Of a stretch of DNA of 18,230 nucleotides, positions 7,798 through 14,737 are shown in pieces. This DNA comes from Sandaracinomonas sp041180785. GTDB taxonomy: Bacteria; Bacteroidota; Bacteroidia; Cytophagales; Spirosomataceae. How positions within the stretch are numbered: position 1 is the first letter of the stretch; the number at the start of each line of letters is the position of its first letter. Both the position numbers and the translations under genes were made by a program. The notes beneath the pieces were generated by a model. The model worked only from the letters and a program-made list of their open reading frames with translations. It searched no databases and was not told where the DNA came from. The stretch spans positions 1-18,230 of the forward strand of contig JBEGQV010000035.1 of NCBI GenBank assembly GCA_041180785.1. The letters are read 5' to 3'.

Positions 7798-9267
7798 ATG
7801 AAAAAAGTGATTGTTATTGGTGCTGGATTTTCGGGCTTATCAACTGCTACGCAATTGGCTTCGCTGGGTTATGAGGTTGAAATTTTAGAAAAAAATGAAC
7901 AAGCAGGAGGCCGTGCACGGGTTTTTTCATCGGATGGTTTTGTGTTTGATATGGGTCCAAGTTGGTACTGGATGCCTGATATTTTTGAAATGTATTTTGC
8001 AAAATTTGGCAAAAAACCAAGTGATTATTACGAGCTAGTTCGACTTGACCCTTCTTATTCCGTCATTTTAAATGAACAAGAGGTACTTGATTTGCCAGCC
8101 AACTTTGAAGCATTAAAATCCATGTTTGAGTCTATTGAAAAAGGTTCTTCTCAAAAACTTGACGAATTTTTGCAGCAAGCGGCCTATAAATATCAAGTTG
8201 GTATTGGAAAATTTGTTTGGAAGCCTTCTCTAAAAATAGCTGAATTTTTAAGTTTGAAATTGTTGGTCGATGCCATTCAAATTGATGTGTTCCAATCTTT
8301 TTATACTCATATTCGGAAATTTTTCAAATCTGAAAAATTATTAAAATTAATGGAGTTTCCCATTTTATTTTTGGGAGCAATTTCGCAAAATACACCTGCT
8401 TTATATTCCCTCATGAATTATGCAGAAATTAAATTAGGTACCTGGTACCCAATGGGGGGAATGCATAAAATAGTGGAAGGCATGTTGCAGTTGGCACAAG
8501 AAAAAGGAGTGAAGGTTTCTTATCATCAAGAAGTGCTGGGATTTGAATACCAAAACGGATCCATTTCTTCCGTTAGAACCAACAAAGGTATTTATGCGGC
8601 AGATGCGGTTATTGCCAGTGCCGACTATCACCATGTGGAACAATTGTTAGAAAATAAATATAAAAATTATTCGGCTGCCTATTGGGACAAACGTACCATG
8701 GCACCGTCTTCTTTGTTGTTTTATCTAGGAATCAACAAGACTCTGCCAAGATTAAAACATCATAATCTCTTTTTTGATCGTGATTTCACAATTCATTCTG
8801 ATGAGATTTATACAAATCCTCAATGGCCTTCTGATCCGTTGTTTTATGTATCTGCACCCTCTAAAACCGATCCAACGGTTGCTCCAGTGGGTTCAGAAAA
8901 TTTATTTTTACTCATTCCAGTAGCACCTGGTTTAGTCGATACAGAACAAGAACGTGAAAAATATTTTGAACAATTAATAAACCGATTGGAAACATATTGT
9001 GGTACAGCAATCAAAGAACATATCGTTTTCAAAAGGTCGTATGCCCATAAAGATTTTATCAAGGATTATCATGCCTTTAAAGGAAATGCCTATGGACTAG
9101 CAAATACCTTAAAACAAACCGCCATTCTAAAGCCATCATTAAAGAATAAAAAGTTGAAAAACTTATATTATACAGGTCAATTGACAGTGCCTGGCCCAGG
9201 GGTGCCCCCTTCTTTAATTTCCGGTTTGGTCGTTGCCCAACAATTACATCAAGATTTAACAACCTAA
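7798..9267 (+). CDS. crtI: Phytoene desaturase (CrtI family)
   Basis: This 489-residue flavoprotein has the length usual for bacterial CrtI. The N-terminus holds the FAD-binding Rossmann motif GAGFSGL (8-14), followed by the EKN acidic end of the second strand and the AGGRAR segment typical of CrtI/amine-oxidase proteins. Near the C-terminus, YYTGQLTVPGPGVPPSLISG (457-476) is the second FAD contact and a hallmark of phytoene desaturases. The enzyme introduces double bonds into phytoene to give coloured carotenes such as neurosporene or lycopene; the number of steps cannot be read from the sequence. It is associated with the inner membrane. One base separates its TAA from the crtB start, so the two are surely cotranscribed. 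A related CrtI-type desaturase/isomerase acting later in the pathway is the main alternative, but crtB next door favours phytoene as substrate. Confidence 0.93.
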   Translation: MKKVIVIGAGFSGLSTATQLASLGYEVEILEKNEQAGGRARVFSSDGFVFDMGPSWYWMPDIFEMYFAKFGKKPSDYYELVRLDPSYSVILNEQEVLDLPANFEALKSMFESIEKGSSQKLDEFLQQAAYKYQVGIGKFVWKPSLKIAEFLSLKLLVDAIQIDVFQSFYTHIRKFFKSEKLLKLMEFPILFLGAISQNTPALYSLMNYAEIKLGTWYPMGGMHKIVEGMLQLAQEKGVKVSYHQEVLGFEYQNGSISSVRTNKGIYAADAVIASADYHHVEQLLENKYKNYSAAYWDKRTMAPSSLLFYLGINKTLPRLKHHNLFFDRDFTIHSDEIYTNPQWPSDPLFYVSAPSKTDPTVAPVGSENLFLLIPVAPGLVDTEQEREKYFEQLINRLETYCGTAIKEHIVFKRSYAHKDFIKDYHAFKGNAYGLANTLKQTAILKPSLKNKKLKNLYYTGQLTVPGPGVPPSLISGLVVAQQLHQDLTT

Positions 9268-9268
9268 T

Positions 9269-10087
9269 ATGAATGATTTTTACACGCGTGTTTCCTTAGG
9301 TTGCAGCAAAGGATTTACCAATGCGTATTCCACTTCTTTTTCAGCAGGCATCCATAATTTGTCAAAGGAAATTCATGATCCGATTTACGCCATTTATGGT
9401 TTTGTTCGATTGGCAGATGAAATTGTGGATACGTTCTATGGGTATGATCAAGCAGCATTGTTAAAACGTTGTGAAAAGGATACTTATGATGCTATTGAAG
9501 AAGGAATTAGCTTAAATCCTATTTTACAGGCATTTCAGGATGTCGTTAATACCTATAAAATTCCCAAAGAATTCATTGAAGCATTTATGTATTCGATGGA
9601 GTTGGATTTGACAAAAACGAGCTATACGGAAGAAGAATATAAAAAATATATTTATGGGTCTGCTGAAGTTGTTGGTTTAATGTGTTTGAAAGTTTTTTGC
9701 AAGGATAATCCTTCTGATTTTGATCATTTAAAAGAGGAGGCCTGCGCTTTGGGTTCTGCTTTTCAGAAAATTAATTTTTTGCGCGATATTAAATCTGATT
9801 TTGAGGATAGGGGAAGGGTCTATTTTCCAAAGATTGATTATGCTTCTTTTTCCGATGAAGATAAAAAGTTGATTGAAGAAGATCTTGCACAAGAATTTGC
9901 GAAAGGATTAAGTGGAATTAACAAATTACCTCAAAATTGTCAAAAAGGAGTCCGATTGGCATATAATTATTATATACGATTATTTGAAAAAATAAAATCG
10001 TGTTCTGCGGCAGATTTGAAAAATTCAAGAATACGCGTTTCAGACTTGGAAAAATTAGGCATTTATGTACGTTTAAAACTAAGCTAA
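9269..10087 (+). CDS. crtB: Phytoene synthase (squalene/phytoene synthase family)
   Basis: The protein has 272 residues and belongs to the trans-isoprenyl diphosphate synthase head-to-head class. Both magnesium-diphosphate binding Asp motifs are present: DEIVD at 50-54 and DIKSD at 173-177, the latter within the family signature NFLRDIKSDFEDRGRVYFP. The enzyme condenses two geranylgeranyl diphosphates into phytoene, the first committed carotenoid step, which CrtI then desaturates. The pairing with crtI separates it from squalene or hopanoid-pathway relatives such as HpnC/HpnD. It is somewhat shorter than proteobacterial CrtB (about 300 residues), as is common in Bacteroidota. Its TAA stop shares a base with the start of the following permease gene. 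No geranylgeranyl diphosphate synthase or lycopene cyclase gene is seen in the window. Confidence 0.93.
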   Translation: MNDFYTRVSLGCSKGFTNAYSTSFSAGIHNLSKEIHDPIYAIYGFVRLADEIVDTFYGYDQAALLKRCEKDTYDAIEEGISLNPILQAFQDVVNTYKIPKEFIEAFMYSMELDLTKTSYTEEEYKKYIYGSAEVVGLMCLKVFCKDNPSDFDHLKEEACALGSAFQKINFLRDIKSDFEDRGRVYFPKIDYASFSDEDKKLIEEDLAQEFAKGLSGINKLPQNCQKGVRLAYNYYIRLFEKIKSCSAADLKNSRIRVSDLEKLGIYVRLKLS

Positions 10088-10824
10088 TGGTTGTTGGAAG
10101 TTCCTTTCTGATTTTATTGATTTTAATTGGCCTGATGGCTTTTTTATATGCCTCGGTGGGTCATGGAGGCGCAAGTGGATACTTAGCTGTTTTGGCGATT
10201 TTTGCTATACAACCTGTACTGATGAAACAAAGTGCCTTGGTATTAAATTTGACAGTTTCACTTTATGCAGCCTATAGTTTTTTTCAAAAGGGTCATTTCA
10301 AATGGCGAAATTTTTGGCCTTTTGCCATTGCATCCATTCCAGCTGCTTATGTGGGCGCTCAATGGCCTTTGGCAGATTCAACCTATAAAAAAGTACTGGG
10401 TTTTTGTTTACTCATTTCAGTGGTACGAATTCTATTTCAGTGGAAAGAAAAAGAGCAAACAAAACAAGTTCCCATTTGGGCTGGATTACTCGTCGGTGCT
10501 ATCATCGGATTACTTTCAGGCATGATTGGCATTGGAGGTGGAATTATTTTAAGTCCGGTTATGCTATTATTTAATTGGGCCACCTTAAAAGAAACTGCTG
10601 CTGTTTCAGCATTATTTATATTGGTAAATTCTCTTTCAGGCTTGCTTGGATTAAAAGCCTGGGTGTCTTATGATCAATATGATTTAATTTATTTAGTTCT
10701 TTTTGCAACTATCGGAGGTGTGTTAGGTGCTCGCTGGGGTGCCAACAAAGCTTCACCTTTCTGGCTTAAAATAGTTCTTGGACTTGTTTTGGTCGTAGCT
10801 GCAGGGAAGCTAGTGTTTGTGTAG
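10087..10824 (+). CDS. TauE/SafE (TSUP) family membrane permease
   Basis: The start is ATG 10087, overlapping the crtB stop by one base (TAATG); a longer in-frame reading would run into crtB. The product of 245 residues is nearly all membrane, with about seven to eight hydrophobic segments. It shows the internal duplication of the family: a Gly-rich motif SVGHGGASGYLA (23-34) in the first half is echoed by GMIGIGGGIILSP (145-157) in the second. TSUP proteins move anions such as sulfite, sulfonates or organosulfur compounds across the inner membrane, but many members have no known substrate. The coupling to crtIB suggests a shared promoter and perhaps a link to pigment or redox physiology, which is inference. 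It may simply be a passenger gene of the operon. Confidence 0.88.
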   Translation: MVVGSSFLILLILIGLMAFLYASVGHGGASGYLAVLAIFAIQPVLMKQSALVLNLTVSLYAAYSFFQKGHFKWRNFWPFAIASIPAAYVGAQWPLADSTYKKVLGFCLLISVVRILFQWKEKEQTKQVPIWAGLLVGAIIGLLSGMIGIGGGIILSPVMLLFNWATLKETAAVSALFILVNSLSGLLGLKAWVSYDQYDLIYLVLFATIGGVLGARWGANKASPFWLKIVLGLVLVVAAGKLVFV

Positions 10825-10939
10825 GAAAGTGTTAAAGTTATGGGTTATGGGTTATGAGTTATGAGTAAAATTAAATACCCATCAATTAACCCATAACCCA
10901 TAACTCATAACCTATAACTCATAACTCATAACCCCAAAG
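10825..10939. terminator. Possible two-way transcription terminator in the tauE/M1-peptidase gap
   Basis: The whole 115-bp gap between two convergent genes is taken up by the inverted heptamer arrays and short flanks. Transcripts from either side would contain a stem of about 28 bp. There is no clear U-tract after the stem on either strand, so this is not a canonical intrinsic terminator. The call rests on position and folding potential only. Confidence 0.3.
10837..10932. repeat. Opposed arrays of a GTTATGR heptamer
   Basis: The left array has four direct units: GTTATGG at 10837 and 10844, GTTATGA at 10851 and 10858. After a 22-base AT-rich spacer (10866-10887), six units of the inverse form follow at 10891, 10898, 10905, 10912, 10919 and 10926 (CCATAAC twice, TCATAAC, CTATAAC, TCATAAC twice). 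Variation falls almost only in the last two bases of the unit. The arrays can fold on each other into a long hairpin, partly through G-U pairs. They lie between two convergent genes. Such heptamer tracts occur in other Bacteroidota intergenic regions as far as I recall. Confidence 0.9.
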
Positions 10940-13282
10940 CTAGTTTCTTGCACCCGAAATTGCTCCAGCACCATTGCGTTGGTTTTGCTGTTGCATCGGA
11001 TTAGGTGCTGAATTTCTTTGCATCTTGAATAATTGCACTCTTGTAGGTTGAACAGGTTCTCTTGGGAACGCATTGTCGTCTGTGTCAATATCAGCAATTT
11101 CATAGAATGGATCTAAGGTCCATTTCGTAACTTTTTTGTCGGTTGGAATGACCTTTTTAATGCTTACATCATTTAACCGCCAAATTTCTGCAGGAAAACG
11201 CATAATTTGCTCTGTGCCATCTTCAAATTGTAATTTAACAATTACTGGCATTGGTAAACCTCCTTTATTTTTAAAATTCACCACATAAAAGTTCTTACCT
11301 GATAAGACTAAATTTCTTTCTTCCTCCGAAAGAGAGGCTAAGTAATCTTGGTATTTTTTCTTTTCCTCATCTGTCGTTGCAAATCGATCGAATGAATTAT
11401 AGAAATCGTTCATGTCTTTTTCCTTTTCAACAACTGTTTCTTTGATATCCGTTTTATTACGAATGTTTGACATCGTTTTACGTTTTGCTTCAAATGTCTC
11501 TTTTTCTTTCAATTTTTTTGCTACTGGATTTTGATCATCAATGCCAAACCATTCCACCGTTTCGATCGACTGATTTACTGGTTCTGTTCCATAGAACCAA
11601 CCTTTCCAAAACCAATCTAAATCCACGCCAGAAGCATCTTCCATCGTGCGGAAAAAATCTGCAGGGTAAGGTTGCTTGAAGGCCCATCTTCGTGCATATT
11701 CTTTAAAGGCATAATCAAATAATTCTCTGCCCATCACCGTCTCACGTAAAATATTCAAGGCAGTTGCCGGCTTTGCATACGCATTGTTGCCAAATTCCAT
11801 GATGTTCTCAGAATTAGTCATGATAGGAACTTGACTTTTACTGTCCAAACGCATATATGGTACAATGCTTTGTGGCTCTCCTCTTCTGGCTGGGAAATTT
11901 CTATCCCACTCTTGCTCTGCCAAATATTGACAAAAAGTGTTCAAGCCTTCATCCATCCATGACCACTGTCTTTCATCTGAATTAATGATCATTGGGAAGA
12001 AATTATGACCTACTTCATGAATAATTACACCAATCATACCATTTTTTACTGCTTCCGAGTAGGTGCCATCTGCCTCCGGACGACCACCATTGAAAGAGAT
12101 CATGGGATATTCCATGCCACCTCCCATGCCTGAATGGCATGAAATTGCAACAGGGTAAGGGTAAGCAATTGTTCTTTTTGAATAAGAACGTAAGGTATGT
12201 GCAACGACCATTGTGGAATATTTGCCCCAAAGCGGATTGCCTTCTTTGGAATAATACGACATCGCCCAGACTTTCTTTCCTTCAACATCTACTTGCATGG
12301 CATCCCAAATAAATTTTCGAGAAGACGTAAAGGCAAAATCTCGTACATTGTCTGCCTTGAAAATCCATGTTTTCTTGCCGGTTGGTTTTCCCTTTTCTGC
12401 TTTTTCTGCTTCTTCTTGAGTTACCATTAAAACAGGTCGCGTGGCTGTCTTTGCTTGTTCCCAACGTTTTAATTGGGTTGGGCTAAGTACTTGACTCGCA
12501 TTTAATAATTCTCCACCAGCACCCACCACGTGGTCATTAGGCGCTGTAATGGCTACTTTATAATTTCCAAAGTTCAAGGTAAATTCTCCTTGACCCATGA
12601 ATTGCTTGTGTTGCCAGCCATATACATCGTTATAAACAGCCATACGAGGGAACCAATGGGCAATAAAATAATTGGCATTTCCATCTTTTGTGAATAATTC
12701 ATATCCCGAACGGCCATAATAGGCAGTGATCAAATAATTCCAATCAATACTGAAACTCACACTTTGACCCGAACGGACAGGTGAGGGTAAATCAATCCGC
12801 ATCATCGTTTGGTTAATCGTATGGCGTAATGGATTTCCTTTTAAATCTTTTACAGCCGTGATTTTATATCCATATTCTTTCGGATCTGTTAAATCTTTAA
12901 ATGCTTCTGCACTGATACCATTGTTGGTGATTCCGCCCGTACTGGTTGTTTTACGTGTAGAATTTTTTTCAAATAAATTCTGATCTAATTGAATCCATAC
13001 ATACGGTAAATCATCCGGCGAATTATTAAAATAGGTGATTGTTTCTGATCCAATAATTTTTCGATTGATATCATCTAATTCTACCTTGATATCATAATCA
13101 GCTCGCTGCTGCCAATAATCTTTTCCTGGCGAACCACTAGCTGTTCGATAGGAGTTTGGTGTTGGTAAAGTCGATTCCAATTGTTCGAAACGATTGTTGC
13201 CATTAAAAGTGCCAAATTGCTGTGCAAATGCCCCAAAACTAAGGCAATAAATGCTTAGAAATAAAAATAGTTTGTTTGTCAT
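10940..13282 (-). CDS. Secreted M1 family metallopeptidase (aminopeptidase N-like)
   Basis: The protein has 780 residues with a signal peptide (1-20, cut after AFA). Residues 60-310 form the N-terminal beta domain of M1 enzymes. The catalytic domain carries the zinc site HEVGH at 422-426, followed after exactly 18 residues by Glu445, giving the gluzincin HExxH-18-E pattern. GGGMEYP (387-393) stands where the GAMEN substrate-binding motif of aminopeptidases lies. Together these indicate an active exopeptidase that removes N-terminal residues from peptides in the periplasm or outside the cell. Residues after about 600 include a charged Lys/Glu-rich insertion, then a beta segment, and the last 25 residues are low-complexity Gln/Asn/Arg/Gly. 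No type IX secretion C-terminal domain is obvious. It is a lone gene, convergent with the carotenoid operon and divergent from xylA. Confidence 0.92.
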   Translation of the reverse strand: MTNKLFLFLSIYCLSFGAFAQQFGTFNGNNRFEQLESTLPTPNSYRTASGSPGKDYWQQRADYDIKVELDDINRKIIGSETITYFNNSPDDLPYVWIQLDQNLFEKNSTRKTTSTGGITNNGISAEAFKDLTDPKEYGYKITAVKDLKGNPLRHTINQTMMRIDLPSPVRSGQSVSFSIDWNYLITAYYGRSGYELFTKDGNANYFIAHWFPRMAVYNDVYGWQHKQFMGQGEFTLNFGNYKVAITAPNDHVVGAGGELLNASQVLSPTQLKRWEQAKTATRPVLMVTQEEAEKAEKGKPTGKKTWIFKADNVRDFAFTSSRKFIWDAMQVDVEGKKVWAMSYYSKEGNPLWGKYSTMVVAHTLRSYSKRTIAYPYPVAISCHSGMGGGMEYPMISFNGGRPEADGTYSEAVKNGMIGVIIHEVGHNFFPMIINSDERQWSWMDEGLNTFCQYLAEQEWDRNFPARRGEPQSIVPYMRLDSKSQVPIMTNSENIMEFGNNAYAKPATALNILRETVMGRELFDYAFKEYARRWAFKQPYPADFFRTMEDASGVDLDWFWKGWFYGTEPVNQSIETVEWFGIDDQNPVAKKLKEKETFEAKRKTMSNIRNKTDIKETVVEKEKDMNDFYNSFDRFATTDEEKKKYQDYLASLSEEERNLVLSGKNFYVVNFKNKGGLPMPVIVKLQFEDGTEQIMRFPAEIWRLNDVSIKKVIPTDKKVTKWTLDPFYEIADIDTDDNAFPREPVQPTRVQLFKMQRNSAPNPMQQQNQRNGAGAISGARN

Positions 13283-13337
13283 GTGATGAAATTTTATACA
13301 ACTATGCTATACTGTGCTAATTTTTTTATAGGATTTA

Positions 13338-13369
13338 TTAGGTAATTAATTTCAGAATTTGTAGTTTTG
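13338..13369 (+). promoter_or_regulatory. Candidate promoter of the xylA operon
   Basis: TAGTTTTG at 13362-13369 is an exact match to the Bacteroidota -7 consensus TAnnTTTG. The -33 element is weak: TTA at 13338-13340, 24 bases upstream, instead of TTTG. The 120-bp gap (13283-13402) is shared with the divergent M1 peptidase gene, for which I see no convincing promoter. The final 30 bases before the xylA ATG are A-rich, as is usual for leaders in this phylum. No clear palindromic operator is seen in the gap. Confidence 0.4.
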
Positions 13370-13402
13370 AAAAAATCCAGAATTTAAAAATAATAAAAAA
13401 TC

Positions 13403-14731
13403 ATGAAGGTTTTAATAGGAGAAAAGGAATATTTTAAAGGAATCGATCAAATCAAATACGAGGGTCCTGATTCTGATAATCCCTTAGCATTTAGATACTA
13501 CAATGAAAATCAAGTAATTGCAGGTAAAACGATGAAAGAGCATTTGCGTTTTGCAATTGCTTATTGGCATTCATTTTGTGGTGATGGTTCAGATCCATTT
13601 GGTCCAGGTACGCATCATTATCCATGGGATGTGGCATCCGATGCACGTCAGCGTGCAAAGGATAAAGCAGATGCTGCTTTCGAATTTATCACTAAAATTG
13701 GTGCACCTTTTTATTGTTTTCATGATGTAGATGCGATTGATGGTCATAATGATCCAAAAGAATTTACGTCTCGTGTGCAATATATATCCGACATCTTTGC
13801 CCAAAAGCAAGCTGATTCAGGAGTAGAATTGTTGTGGGGTACCGCAAATTTGTTTTCCAACGAGCGTTACATGAACGGCGCTTCCACCAATCCAAATTTT
13901 GAGGTTGTTGCGCATGCGGGTGCTCAATTAAAGGGTGCAATTGATGCGACCATCAAATTAGGAGGTAAGGGATATGTGTTTTGGGGAGGTAGAGAGGGTT
14001 ATATGTCCTTGTTAAATACCAACATGAAATTAGAGCGTGAAAACTTCGCGCGTATGTTACATACCTGTGTGGAATATGCGCGTAGAAAAGGATTTACAGG
14101 TAAATTCTTTATCGAGCCAAAGCCTTGTGAGCCTACGAAACATCAATACGATTACGATGCTGCCACTGTGATTGGTTTCTTACGTGAATTCGATTTATTA
14201 TCTGAATTTGGATTAAACTTAGAAGTAAACCATGCTACCTTAGCCGGACACACTTTTGCACATGAGTGTCAAGTTGCCTCTGATGCAGGGATGCTTGCTT
14301 CTATCGACGCCAACCGTGGTGACTACCAAAATGGTTGGGATACTGATCAATTCCCTACCGATATTTATGAGTGGGCTGAATCCATGAAAATCATACTTCA
14401 ACAAGGTGGTTTAGCAGGCGGTGGTATCAACTTTGATGCCAAAAGAAGAAGAAATTCTACTGATCCAGCTGATTTATTCTATGCACACATCGGTGGAATG
14501 GACACGATCGCAAGATCCTTAATCATGGCAGATAAAATCATCAACCATGGTGGACTTGATCAATTTAAAGCACAGCGCTATGCGAGTTTTGCAACTGGAA
14601 AAGGAGCAGAATACACAGCTGGTAAATTAAAATTGGAAGATTTATACGATATTGCAGTTTCAGTAGGTGAGCCAGCGATGATTTCTGGTAAGCAGGAATA
14701 CTTAGAAAACTTGATTAATCGTTTTGTTTAA
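13403..14731 (+). CDS. xylA: Xylose isomerase (class II type)
   Basis: The 442-residue length matches the longer class II xylose isomerases. All known catalytic and metal residues can be placed: the His/Asp pair His107 and Asp110 in FHDVD, Glu238 and Lys240 in IEPKP, Glu274 and His277 in EVNHATLAGH, Asp302 in SIDANRGD, Asp313 and Asp315 in GWDTDQFPTD, and Asp345 in INFDAKRRR. These sit at a constant offset of six from the usual numbering (101, 104, 232, 234, 268, 271, 296, 307, 309, 339), so no residue is missing. The cytoplasmic enzyme converts D-xylose to D-xylulose, and also D-glucose to D-fructose, using two divalent metals. No xylulokinase or xylose transporter is adjacent, which is unusual for a xylose operon. 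The next gene, a secreted glycoside hydrolase, starts 6 bp after its stop. Confidence 0.96.
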   Translation: MKVLIGEKEYFKGIDQIKYEGPDSDNPLAFRYYNENQVIAGKTMKEHLRFAIAYWHSFCGDGSDPFGPGTHHYPWDVASDARQRAKDKADAAFEFITKIGAPFYCFHDVDAIDGHNDPKEFTSRVQYISDIFAQKQADSGVELLWGTANLFSNERYMNGASTNPNFEVVAHAGAQLKGAIDATIKLGGKGYVFWGGREGYMSLLNTNMKLERENFARMLHTCVEYARRKGFTGKFFIEPKPCEPTKHQYDYDAATVIGFLREFDLLSEFGLNLEVNHATLAGHTFAHECQVASDAGMLASIDANRGDYQNGWDTDQFPTDIYEWAESMKIILQQGGLAGGGINFDAKRRRNSTDPADLFYAHIGGMDTIARSLIMADKIINHGGLDQFKAQRYASFATGKGAEYTAGKLKLEDLYDIAVSVGEPAMISGKQEYLENLINRFV

Positions 14732-14737
14732 TTGTTT

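Noticed and set aside
8437..8449. Two adjacent GGTACC palindromes
   Set aside because: They fall inside crtI, in codons for Gly-Thr-Trp-Tyr-Pro, and need no explanation beyond the protein sequence.
10837..10932. CRISPR array or telomere-like element
   Set aside because: The unit is only 7 bp, there are no unique spacers between units, no cas genes, and the tract is internal to a gene-dense region.
13283..13402. Second promoter, for the M1 peptidase, in the gap shared with xylA
   Set aside because: The minus strand has only loose matches to the -7 element and no matching -33 element at the right distance, so I do not annotate one.
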